This document shows positions 39,160 through 49,182 of a DNA stretch of 55,663 bases, piece by piece (the stretch's first letter is position 1; each line of letters begins with the position of its first letter). The DNA comes from Prevotella micans DSM 21469 = JCM 16134 (lineage in GTDB: Bacteria > Bacteroidota > Bacteroidia > Bacteroidales > Bacteroidaceae). Location: contig NZ_BAKH01000011.1 in assembly GCF_000614105.1 (NCBI RefSeq), positions 1-55,663 of the forward strand. Reading direction: 5' to 3'. Both the position numbers and the translations under genes were made by a program. The notes under the pieces are model-generated. The model did no database searches and was not told the origin of the DNA. It saw only the letters and a list, made by a program, of their open reading frames with translations.

Positions 39160-40166
39160 ATGACAGTTGCAATTGTAGGCGCTAGCGGCGCCGTTGGACA
39201 GGAACTAATGCGCATTCTCGAACAAAGAAAATTCCCCGTAGAAAAACTCCTTTTGTTCGGTTCAGAGCGCTCGGCCGGCAAAAAATACCTCTTCAAAGGA
39301 AAACCTCACACCGTGAAACTGCTCGCCGACAACGACGACTTCCGAGACGTTGACATCGCATTCGCCAGTGCCGGCGGTTCAACTTCTGCCCGATTCGCAG
39401 AAACCATCACACGCCATGGCACGATAATGATTGACAATTCCAGTCAGTTCAGAATGGATCCCGATGTACCACTCGTTGTTCCCGAAATCAATGCCGACGA
39501 TGCCCTCCAATGTCCCCGCCGAATCATTGCCAACCCCAACTGCACAACCATTATGCTTGTTGTAGCTCTTCACCCCATTGAACAGTTAAGCCACATCACT
39601 CGAGTTCGTGTGAGCTCCTACCAAAGTGCATCGGGAGCCGGAGCCGCCGCAATGGAAGAACTCGAACAACAATATCGCGAACTACTTAACGACGGCAAAG
39701 TGAAAACCATCTCGAAATTCCCCCATCAGCTGGCTTATAACGTGATTCCGCAAATAGACGTAATGACCCCAAACGATTACACCAAGGAAGAAATGAAAAT
39801 GTTTCTCGAAACGCAGAAAATTATGCACTCCAATATCAGCGTAAGTGCCACTTGCGTTCGTGTTTCGTCGCTTAGAAGTCACTCCGAAGCTGTTTGGATT
39901 GAAACCGAACACCCCCTATCTGTCGACACAATCCGTAAAGCCATGAAAGATGCACCAGGCGTGAAACTCGTAGACGACCCACAAAACTATGTCTACCCCA
40001 TGCCCCTTGAAAGTGCCGGGCACGATGACATATACGTAGGCCGAATCCGCCGCGACTATCCTCCGAAAACGGCATAACCCTGTGGCTCACGGGCGACCAA
40101 ATTCGTAAAGGCGCAGCCCTCAACGCCGTCCAGATAGGCGAGCACATCGTTAGGTCGAAAAACTAA
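39160..40166 (+). CDS. asd: Aspartate-semialdehyde dehydrogenase, frameshifted near the 3' end
   Basis: Makes aspartate semialdehyde for lysine/DAP, threonine and methionine. Motifs: [15 protein letters not shown] (NADP-binding), [11 protein letters not shown] with the catalytic Cys, [16 protein letters not shown], and [13 protein letters not shown] with the catalytic His. The first frame stops at 40077; the next continues [20 protein letters not shown], the conserved end of Asd, to a stop at 40166. One lost base near 40055 explains it. Corrected length is about 335 aa. Confidence 0.94.
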
Positions 40167-40200
40167 TCCAAGAATTTATTCTCACTAACAACACTCTCTT

Positions 40201-40236
40201 CAGGGCTATCTCTACCTCGAGATAGCCCTGACTTTT
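40201..40236 (+). terminator. Terminator of asd
   Basis: A perfect 12-bp stem (CAGGGCTATCTC/GAGATAGCCCTG, 40201-40230) with a 6-nt loop, followed by ACTTTTAT. It lies 34 bp after the stop. Confidence 0.8.
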
Positions 40237-40255
40237 ATACATCGATTAGAGTAAC

Positions 40256-40285
40256 TTGACAGGACGAGGAATTTATCTATCTTTG
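40256..40285 (+). promoter_or_regulatory. Promoter of the secreted-protein cluster
   Basis: TTG (40256-40258) and TATCTTTG (40278-40285) are spaced by 19 bp. The first gene starts at 40330. Confidence 0.7.
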
Positions 40286-40329
40286 CCAGTGGTTCATATT
40301 AACCTAATCATTTAAATAATTTGAAGCTT

Positions 40330-42206
40330 ATGAAGAATCTTATTCTATCGTTTCGGAAGAAACAAGTAATCAACTCAGCTTTGTGCACAATTCTCATTGG
40401 AGCAAGTCTGGCAATAAGCCAACTATGTTACGCACAAGCAAATCAGGCCGACAAAATCTGCCTTACCTACTCACCACATCTTCAAAATGTCCAAGAAAGC
40501 AGCGGAGCCGGATTCCGAGCCGGCGGAATATATGCTCCATGCATTATGCTCAAACCAGAACAAGGACTGGTCGGATGTCAAATAACCGAAATCAATCCGT
40601 GTCTCACTTATGCCGAAAAAACAACCAAACGCTCCGGGAAAGTATTCATCAAAGACCCCGTAACGCGAACCTCACTCTATGAACAGGATTGCGAACTTCA
40701 ATTCGGATATAACCCGATTCAGCTCACAACACCCTACACAGTAGGTACAACAGAAGTACTCATTGGCTATGAAGTAGAAGCACAACCCGGAGAATACATC
40801 CTAGGAGTAGGTCCGCGCACATCGCGCAACGAAGAAGGCTGCTGGATCATCTACCAAAACAAACTACAAAACTGCGCCGGCTATTCAAGCATGAGTAACT
40901 GGGCTATAGACGTGTGGTTGTTGCCAAACGGGCAGAATAAATCCACCAATCTGGTTATGCGTAGCTTAACTCCAGAACTGCCATACGTTGCCAGAAACAA
41001 AAAAGCCAAGCACTCGCAATAGTGCACAATCTGAGTACACAGGACATCAGTTCAGTGACCTGCAAAATTGGCGGAATAACCGAAAATACAATAGTGAAGC
41101 AGATCGATACAGATATCAAGAAAGGACAGATGGATACACTCATGATAGACGCCCAGATTGTGAAGAGCGGTAAGCTTGAAGTATCACTGTCCAAAGTCAA
41201 TAATAACGACAAAGAAGGGGCGAGTAACAATACTTGCGGATTCCTCTACTACGGCAAGCAAAATATGCCCAAACGGCAACATCTGATAGAACGATGGGTA
41301 GCACAATGGGCACCATTTACTTCTCGACTGGATTCAGAAATAGAAGACGTGAAAGAGTTCTTCGATGGTACCGATTTCAAGTTCAATCTATGCGAATTGC
41401 ATGTTGACGACGATTTCAGTACTGACGAATCCGAAACATTCCGCGCCAATTCTTATAACAACATATCAATTGGTAAAACTCCCGTACCGCGCATATCGCT
41501 CAACCGAATTCCCTACGACGACGAAACGGTAACCTGCTCTTGCCTCGGAAAATCCAATGAACGACTGGAGAATTTGGAGAATGGAACTTACTCGTTCTAT
41601 AACTTCAACCTCACCCTCACACCGACAGACGATCCGAAGAAACTCAAGGCCAAAGTAGACATAACTGAACTCGAAAAACTCGAGTTCGACGATGTAGTTC
41701 TGACGCTTTCATTGCTCGAAGATTCTGTCTTAGCGACCAAACAAACCCAGGCGCCATCGAATCCCTACTATTATAACAATCTGTTTGTGAAAACAATCAA
41801 TACCACGCAAGGTACGCCATTGGAATTCGTGAACGGTCAGTTCAGCCGTACATACGACGTGGAGATAGGCGAAATTCGCTCCGGTAACATAAACAATTTC
41901 AAGGTACTCGCAACCATCGGACGCCGCCCCGATTTCAAATCACCCGCATCCGAAAAGATGATCTTAGATTCGCGCGTAGCAGCCTATCCTGTAGCTAGTG
42001 CCATTGCTAAAGCAGAGACATCTTCGGCAGTCAACCTTACTGTGACCAATGGAAAGATAAACGTAGTAGGCATATACGACCATCTTTCGATATACACCGC
42101 CTCCGGACAGGCTGTTGATTCCATACGGTCGCTAGCACCCGGAATCTACATCGTGAAGATAACTCGAGGCAAGGAAGTGACTACCTACAAAGTCAACGTG
42201 AAATAA
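40330..42206 (+). CDS. Secreted protein with T9SS-type C-terminal signal, frameshifted
   Basis: A roughly 625-aa protein with an N-terminal signal peptide (residues ~12-36, ending QLCYAQ). The two halves share a pattern of repeated beta-rich regions. The last ~75 residues (VNLTVTNGKINVV … IYTASGQAVDSI … LAPGIYIVKI) match type A sorting signals of type IX secretion cargo, so cell-surface or extracellular location is predicted. The frame breaks in the A6 run near 41002; one more A gives NKKSQALAIVHN and joins the halves. Start at ATG 40330 chosen over an in-frame TTG. No catalytic domain recognised. Confidence 0.78.
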
Positions 42207-42209
42207 CAA

Positions 42210-43223
42210 ATGAAAAGGATATACCTTTTTTCATTCCTAACCATACTTAGTCTGGCGCTCTGTGCCCAGACTAAGCGGGTTGTGGAAGAAGAATTTACCG
42301 GGACGCATTGTGGTTGGTGCGTGCGCGGAATAGCAGGCATCGAAGCAAGTAAACAGAAATATGGTGACCGGCTAATTGTCATCGCAGTGCACGGTGACGT
42401 TTATGACCCGACTCCGATGAGCGAGCTCTCCGAAAAAGCGGGATACGACGCCATCCTCTCGTCCATACAAGGTTTTCCAGCATGTAAAATCGACCGTCAG
42501 GCTGGAGTTCTCGACCCATATTTCGGCCGAGCTTCGTCTGGATATCACATTACGGAAGAGATAGACGAGCAACTATCAAAGACTCCACCGGCCGATCTTA
42601 CCGCAACCGCCTCCTGGAAGGATGCCAACTTTACAGAGATTGAGGTGAAGACAAACGTAAACTTCTATCAGTCGGGAGGAAACTACAGGCTGATCTATGT
42701 TCTCACAGCCGACAGTCTCAAAGGAAAAGGCAGCGCGTGGTATCAGCTGAACTACTACTATAATATGGACGACGACCCGGAGATTAAAAATGACCCGAAT
42801 CTAGCACCATATACTAAGGAGTCGAAATACATCAAGAATATGAGCTATAACTATGTGCCCATTGATAGTAAAGGCGTCTTCAAAGGTTTGGAAGGTTCGC
42901 TGCCCGAAACAATTACAGCCGGCAGCAGCTATGAACACAGTGTTGACATGCGCGTGCGTACTGACATCTTTTCCAATATTCGTAAGGAATATCTGCATGC
43001 TGTAGTTATGCTTTTTAATAGGCAAACAAGCCAAATTGACAATGCAATACAGATAGATGTTCCGCCTCCATATGTAACAGAAATCAACACAACTAGCAAT
43101 CAGACACCGATGGTTACAGCCTACTATACTCTCGACGGACGTCGCATCTCGCATCCACAGCGAGGTCTCAACATTCTCCGCTTCAGCGACGGCAGCACTC
43201 GGAAAGTAATAGTCACAGAATAA
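42210..43223 (+). CDS. Omp28-like exported thioredoxin-fold protein
   Basis: A 337-aa protein with a signal peptide (residues ~1-19). EEFTGTHCGWCVRGIAGIE near residue 30 is a thioredoxin-type CxxC active site of the Omp28-related group. The middle is beta-rich, and the last ~40 residues (AYYTLDGRRI … RGLNILRFSDG … RKVIV) look like a C-terminal T9SS-type or related sorting tail. It starts 3 bp after the upstream stop, so it is co-transcribed with two other secreted proteins. A redox or disulfide-handling role is inferred from CGWC. Confidence 0.8.
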   Translation: MKRIYLFSFLTILSLALCAQTKRVVEEEFTGTHCGWCVRGIAGIEASKQKYGDRLIVIAVHGDVYDPTPMSELSEKAGYDAILSSIQGFPACKIDRQAGVLDPYFGRASSGYHITEEIDEQLSKTPPADLTATASWKDANFTEIEVKTNVNFYQSGGNYRLIYVLTADSLKGKGSAWYQLNYYYNMDDDPEIKNDPNLAPYTKESKYIKNMSYNYVPIDSKGVFKGLEGSLPETITAGSSYEHSVDMRVRTDIFSNIRKEYLHAVVMLFNRQTSQIDNAIQIDVPPPYVTEINTTSNQTPMVTAYYTLDGRRISHPQRGLNILRFSDGSTRKVIVTE

Positions 43224-43233
43224 ATCTGAAATC

Positions 43234-46200
43234 ATGAAAACAAAATCTACTTTATTTCTGGGCAGTATGTTAGCACTAATGCTATCGCTGCCCATTGCGG
43301 CACAGGTTAATTTGCCCGCAATACCATTTGATAAATCGGATAAGAAAGTTTCTCTGAAATTCTCAACGGCTCACAAAATTGATGTTGACAAACGGTTTCC
43401 TATGCTTAGAGCGAAAATGCCTGCCGTGAATGATAACAATCGTTTTGTTGGTGCGAATGCGAACATTCCTAATATACTAACAGTGAATCCAGGACAGACA
43501 ATCTGGGGAAATGTGATAACTGATAATTTGCTGGGTATGTATTCGTTTTATCCCGTGCAGACCATTGACTTTACAGAACTCACGCCCTATAAGAAAGGTA
43601 TCTTCAATGGCGGATGCGGTTTGATAGATGATGAATTGCATGGTATTTATCTTGACGATATGTTTGCCGTCTACGGCGTACTGAGCATATTCCACTATGC
43701 TTTTAACACCGATACCTGGGAACTGACGGTTCAACCTGTTCAAACAAACGACCGAAGTATAATAGCAATTGAAACAGCTACCGACCCCAAAACAGGCGAG
43801 GTGTTCGGAGAATTCTATTCGGCAGACCTGAAATCGCTGGAATGGGGTGTTGTGAACTATAAAACAATGACACGTACAACCATTTCGAAAGCCGAGCACA
43901 GCTATCTTGCAATTGGAATAACAAACGATGGGCGAGCTTTCGGAGTAGCCGACGACGGTAATCTTTATCAGATAGATCGCATCACGGGAACCGAAACTCT
44001 GAAGGGAAACACTGGTGTGAATGTGAAAGACGAGAAAGGGAACCATTTCTATCAAAGCGGAGAGATAGACCCCAACACGAATGAATTCTATTGGGCTGCA
44101 AAAACTGCTGATGGTGAATGTACGCTATACACTGTAGACTTGAACGATGGGCATGTAAATCTTGTTGGTTCTATGGGGCAGGCGACCGTTGTGGGAATGA
44201 CAATCCCGATGCCTAAAGCTGCAGCCACAGCACCGAATATTGCCACCAATTTGCAGGCAGAATTCGCCGGACCAGCCACATCGGGTACCATCTCGTTTAA
44301 GGCCCCCGATAAGCAGTTCGACGGGACGCCTCTCACCGGTACACTTTCCTATCAGGTTACTTCAAACAGCAAACAAGTAGCTTCTGGTAATGTCGCTCCG
44401 GGTGCAATTGTGCAAACAACCATACAGGTCGACGAAGGAATGAATCATTTCATAGTCACAACCTCTAACGCTTCCGGAAAAAGTCCAAAGGCAAAGTTCA
44501 GCAAGTATGTGGGCTATGATGTCCCATCGGCGGTGGGCTATATCGGTTTGAATATCGACGCCACAGGCAAGGCAACCGTTACGTGGAGGAACCCAAGCTT
44601 GGACTCCATCAGGCTTATATCGGTCAGCTAACCTATGATATCTATCGGTTTGGCAGCACAGACACAATCAGAGTAGCTTCGGGAATTACCAGTTCAACTT
44701 TCAGTGAAACTCTTCCTAAAACCACTCGAACTAGCTATGCTTATGGTGTGCGGGCTATAAACACTACCCAACGCGGTCCGATGGCAAGGAGTGAATATGA
44801 AGTTACGGGCGATGTATTCGGAGTTCCGTTCTTCGACGATTTTGGAAACAAGAACGATGCGCTAACCTACACTATTATAGATGCGAATAACGACGGATTC
44901 ACTTGGAAATGGACAGACACGCAGGAAAAGGGAAAGGCTTTTCGCTACTCCTACAGCCGACGGAATAATGGCGACGACTGGCTCATAAGTCCACCCATAA
45001 AATTGGAAGGCGGCAAGACCTACAATGTGGGTTTCGTGGCTAGTAATGCCGAAGCGCAATACAAAGAAAAGCTCGAAGTGAAAATGGGTAATGCACCCAC
45101 TGTCGAAGCCATGACTACGGACGTTATGTCGGTAACCGAGATAACTACTCCAGAATATAAAGAGTTCGAGAAACAGATAACTCCTACAGCCGACGGCGAC
45201 TATTACATAGGCTTTCATGCAGTTTCGGAAGCGAAAAAATATTTCATTTATCTTGGTTCAATAAGTATCGAACCTGTTTCTTCGAACGAAGCACCTGCTA
45301 CAGTTGCCAATCTGAAAGCCACGGCCAATCCCACAGGTGCTCTGAAAGCAGCCGTGAGTTTCAAAGCTCCCGAGAAGACAATCAGTGGGAAGCCTATTAA
45401 TAGAATAGAAAAGATAGAATTGCGTAACGGAGCCCGAATTATTAAAACGATAGCCAGTCCTGCTCCTGGAGCCGAGTTCAGTTTTATAGACGATAAACCC
45501 ACTCATGGAATGAACACCTACACGGCAATAGCCTATAACGAGCATGGCAACGGAGCCAAAGCCATGACCAGAATATATGTGGGTGAAGATATCCCGGCCG
45601 AACCTGTGGTTAGAGTCATAGACCAGTACATCCGTCAAGCTGACCTGGGAGCCGGTAAAAGGAGTTCATGGCGGTGTTGTCGACGCCTCGAAAGTGAGCT
45701 ACGAAATATTCGATGTTAGCGAGGATGGCAGCCTGGGCGACCAGATTGCGACCGTAAATAATGGCGCTACAGAATACACCGTGGAAGGAATAAACACATC
45801 CAGCGGACTGCAATACTACAGATTCTGGGCCATCAGCGCTAACTATCGTGAGCAAAGCAGCGAGCTAGTCACAGCCAGTTCAATTATAGGGGCGTCCTAC
45901 GACCTGCCTTTCCACAATAGCTTTAAGAACTCTACATTCGAGGGGCAACTGTTCCGCATTGACAGCCCGAACGACAAGGTTATTTGGCGGCTCACAAACC
46001 AGCCTGCGGTCGATAACGACGGCGGTTCACTCGTATTTAAACCTCGTGCAGAAGGAACATCGACCCTTACGACGGGAAAAATAAACATGAAAGGTGCAGC
46101 AGCTCCAAAGCTATTCTTCAGCTACAAGGCAGGTCAAACTCCGGTCAGACTGGAAATGTTCTTCAAGTTGAAAGATGGAACAATAACGGCTCCCGTTTGG

Positions 46201-47657
46201 TCGAATAATTTCGCAAATCAATCCGGTACAGGCAAGTGGGTAAATCAAGCTATAAACCTTCCGCTCTCCCTCGCTGCCGAAGACTATGCTATTCTGAAGA
46301 TAAAGGCCTTTGCCGACGGCTCATCCGAGGAGACAGTCTATTTGGATAATATCAGCATCACAGACCCACTTCAACGCGATGCAGCCATGGAATTATCGGC
46401 TCCGGAGAGCGTAAAGAAAGGACAAACCGTGAAGCTCAAACTTAAAGTGAGTAACCAGGGACTTGACAAGATTGAAAATGCAGCCGTGACTGTCAGGCTG
46501 AACGACAAAATCATTCACCAGGCGACCATAGAGCAGGGCCTTAAAATGCTCGATGAAACAGAGATTCCCGTGACCTATGCCACGACCATTCTCGACCCCT
46601 CAGGCAAGCACGTCATCAAGCCGAATTAACCGTGCCTGGCGATTTGAACAACGATAATAACACAGCCGCGGCGAACATATCCTTGGAGAAAGCCAACGTG
46701 CCTCCGGCAACCGACCTTAAGAGTAATGGCGACAATAGAAATTCCGTTGAGCTATCGTGGAAAGAACCCGAATCGATTCCGGAAACCATAACCGATAACT
46801 TTGAAAGCTATGAAGCATGGCAAACCGATTTTGGGAAATGGACAACCATCGACGTCGACAGCGGTTATGCCATACAGCTAAGTATGCATACGAAATATCC
46901 GCGCCAGGGCGAACAGTTTGCATTTATGAATTGGAAACCCGACGACGTTTTCAGAAACTCCAACGAATTAACCCCGCACTCCGGAGAGAAAGCCGCAGTA
47001 GCAATCTATCAGCAAGACAAAAATGAAAAGCCGATAGCGTCAGATAACTGGCTAATCAGTCAGCTACTTTCCGGAAAAGAGCAAACCGTGAGATTCTGGG
47101 TGAACAATGTCCGAGGAAATCAAAAAACAGCTGAAATATTCGATGTGCTCCTCTCGCAGACCGACAATAAACCGGCCAGCTTCAGAAAGATAGGCGACAC
47201 CTATACACAAGATGATGGAGAATGGACCGAAATAACTGTCAAACTGCCCGCCGGCACACGCTATTTTGCCATACATCACATATCGACGGCCGACCAGGCA
47301 TTTGTGTTCATGATAGATGATGTTACGTTCGAAGCCTCCAACGGTCCGGCGGCATATAACATCTATCGTGACGACGCTCTGCTTGCAAATACCATCCAAA
47401 CATACTTTACCGATAACCACCTGCAGCCCGGAACTACCCACAACTACAAGGTAACGGCAGTATATCCTGACGGATCAGAATCGGAACCGATAAGTGCAAG
47501 TGTAACGACCTCTATTCGCGATGTAATCCACAATGCCGACAATCACCACGATGTTTATACAACCGGTGGAATAAAGATGCACAAGAAGCTGCGCAACTTG
47601 AAATCTCTTCCTAAAGGCATTTACATTGTGAGTGGGAAAACCATAGTGGTTAACTAG
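43234..47657 (+). CDS. Large secreted multidomain adhesin-like protein, three frameshifts
   Basis: Four open segments in shifted frames form one protein of about 1474 aa. Joins: a lost G near 44586 (VTWEEPKLG), an apparent extra base near 45623 (before TSVKLTWEPVKG), and a lost base near 46620 (AELTVPGDLNND). Order: signal peptide, a ~330-aa beta region, fibronectin-III/Ig-like domains (VTWEEP, LTWEPV, LSWKEP), choice-of-anchor J (cleaved-adhesin-like) domains with GDDWLISPPIKL and SDNWLISQLL, a CARDB-like segment, and a C-terminal GGIKMHKKLRNL … LPKGIYIVSGK sorting tail. Likely surface-attached or secreted; a terminator follows. Confidence 0.78.
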
Positions 47658-47687
47658 AATATAAGGGACTATTCGTTTTATTTACTC

Positions 47688-47726
47688 AACAGCTCAATCG
47701 CCCAATGCGATTGAGCTGTTTTTTAT
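47688..47726 (+). terminator. Terminator of the secreted-protein cluster
   Basis: A perfect 14-bp stem (AACAGCTCAATCGC/GCGATTGAGCTGTT) with a 5-nt loop followed by TTTTTATA, 30 bp after the last stop. Confidence 0.88.
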
Positions 47727-47830
47727 ACCCGTATCCGGTCATCTTTTCACCCAGGGAACGGAAATACGACCGTATTTGAATTGTTCAACCGCCCTGGAGA
47801 ATTGAATTTCGTTCGTCGCGCCTCACTCCG

Positions 47831-48024
47831 TGCCAACTCGGGCTGCAGGCCCGCATGTAGGGACAGGCCTCGTGTCTGTCCGCCCCCCCCTTACGACAAG
47901 GACGGCATAATATCCGCCCCCGATAGGCCGAAAATATATCATGCTGTCGGTAGACCGAGGGGGCGATGGTGTCGGACAGACACGGGATCTGTCCCTACAT
48001 GCTGTCGTTCCGTCCGAGTTGGCA
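47831..48024. repeat. 194-bp palindromic element (MITE-like), copy 3 of the GTCCCTACAT family
   Basis: The ends TGCCAACTCGG (47831) and CCGAGTTGGCA (48024) are perfect inverted repeats. Inside them CATGTAGGGACAG (47854) and CTGTCCCTACATG (47989), and GTGTCTGTCCG and CGGACAGACAC, also pair. The inner part is GC-rich with a C8 run. It lies in the 750-bp gap 47658-48409. Copies 1 and 2 in this window match one arm only. Confidence 0.88.
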
Positions 48025-48140
48025 TAAAATAATAATCCGCGGCCCGCCCGCATTTTAATCCTCCCACATTCTGTTTTCTCCCCACATTACCGGACACAAG
48101 CAGTACTGCTCACAGCACGAAAACATAATGATAAAAGGAG

Positions 48141-48182
48141 AAAAAAACGGAGCCCACTTGCTTCAAACAGCGAGCGGACTCC
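48141..48182 (-). terminator. Minus-strand terminator
   Basis: On the minus strand GGAGTCCGCTCG pairs with CAAGTGGGCTCC (two G-U pairs, one mismatch) and is followed by GTTTTTTC. It could end the methyltransferase transcript or a short RNA starting near 48327. Confidence 0.6.
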
Positions 48183-48230
48183 TTTACCAAATCAACAAAA
48201 ACTAAATTTCAATTTACCAATCTTTGTTAC

Positions 48231-48272
48231 CTAAAAACTAAACCTTCGAATTTGTGATGCGTTAGAGCGCAT
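48231..48272 (-). other. 13-codon ORF in a possible short minus-strand transcript
   Basis: ATG…TAG encodes MRSNASQIRRFSF. It is preceded by a TAACTTTG box at 48327-48334 (minus) and followed by the terminator at 48141-48182, so a transcript of about 180 nt is possible. Alternatively it is just the 3' untranslated region of the upstream methyltransferase gene. Low confidence. Confidence 0.3.
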
Positions 48273-48409
48273 GTATAATCCTTCTCTTAAAAATAATAAC
48301 TTATGAAAACTAAAAAAATTATGTCGCAAAGTTATCGTCAGCCAATTGCAATTGATAGACGTGCAACTGTTTTTCAATATTTCACGACTGGAAAACGTTT
48401 GCATGAAGA

Positions 48410-49114
48410 TTAGGTTGTACGGCGTCTGAATTCGGCGCAAACAATCGCTGTAGCAACCGCAACGTTGAGCGATTCTGCCGTCGGACCATATTTAGCGAAA
48501 GGAGGAATGACGAGTCTATGGGTTAGAAGTCGACGTATGGAGGGCGATATGCCATTGCCTTCGTTTCCCATTACAATTATACCTCGGTCGGCCAGGGATT
48601 TTTCGTCGTAGAGGCTGGTGCCGTCGAGTACAGTGCCATATACGGGAGTGTCGGTAGAGATGGATGTCAACTCACTTTCGAGGTTGGCATATATAATCGC
48701 AACACGGGCTATGCTGCCCATCGTTGCCTGAACAACTTTCGGATTCCAGCAGTCGGCCGTATCGATAGAGCAGATTATGTTTCGGATGCCGAACCAATCG
48801 GCTATGCGTATGATTGTGCCGAGGTTTCCAGGGTCTTGCACGCCGTCGAGGGCAATCGTGAGAGTTTGTCCCAGTGGCGTTTCGCTTTCGGGTTGAACCT
48901 TCTGTTTGAAAACGCCGATAACTCCCTGCGGATGTTGCAAGAGCGATGCTTGGCACACTTCATCGGGATTGTCGATGAGGAATTCGAGTTCGAATCCTCC
49001 GGCGATAAGTTCGTCGACAATCTTCGGTCCTTCAGCCAAGAAGAGGCCCGAGCGCTCTCTACCTTTTTTGGTTGCTAAGGCCTTGATGAGCTTGAGTTTG
49101 TTCTTCGATATCAT
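48410..49114 (-). CDS. TrmH/SpoU-family RNA 2'-O-methyltransferase
   Basis: A 234-aa SPOUT methyltransferase acting on rRNA or tRNA ribose with S-adenosylmethionine. It has the N-terminal substrate-binding domain (ATKKGRERSGLFLAEGPKIV) and the three SpoU motifs: ALDGVQDPGNLGTIIRIADW, GIIVMGNEGNGIS and AESLNVAVATAIVCAEF. I start at the ATG at 49114; the -7 box ends 6 nt upstream, so a longer start at 49123 would lie inside the promoter. Exact target nucleotide unknown. It is divergent from tamL. Confidence 0.9.
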   Translation of the reverse strand: MISKNKLKLIKALATKKGRERSGLFLAEGPKIVDELIAGGFELEFLIDNPDEVCQASLLQHPQGVIGVFKQKVQPESETPLGQTLTIALDGVQDPGNLGTIIRIADWFGIRNIICSIDTADCWNPKVVQATMGSIARVAIIYANLESELTSISTDTPVYGTVLDGTSLYDEKSLADRGIIVMGNEGNGISPSIRRLLTHRLVIPPFAKYGPTAESLNVAVATAIVCAEFRRRTT

Positions 49115-49120
49115 GGGACG

Positions 49121-49128
49121 CAAAATTA
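49121..49128 (-). promoter_or_regulatory. -7 box of the TrmH-family gene
   Basis: TAATTTTG on the minus strand, ending 6 nt before the ATG at 49114: a leaderless transcript is likely. Confidence 0.5.
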
Positions 49129-49148
49129 AGGAGATAGCGGCAATTTGC

Positions 49149-49156
49149 TACCTTTG
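49149..49156 (+). promoter_or_regulatory. -7 box of tamL
   Basis: TACCTTTG, 26 bp before the tamL start; divergent from and only 20 bp away from the TrmH-family box. Confidence 0.55.
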
Positions 49157-49182
49157 CTCTGAATTTCTACAGACCCGCTCGC

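Noticed and set aside
48303..48413. 36-codon plus-strand ORF (MKTKKIMSQSYRQP…)
   Set aside because: It has no support beyond its start; it overlaps the end of the methyltransferase gene and shows no known pattern.
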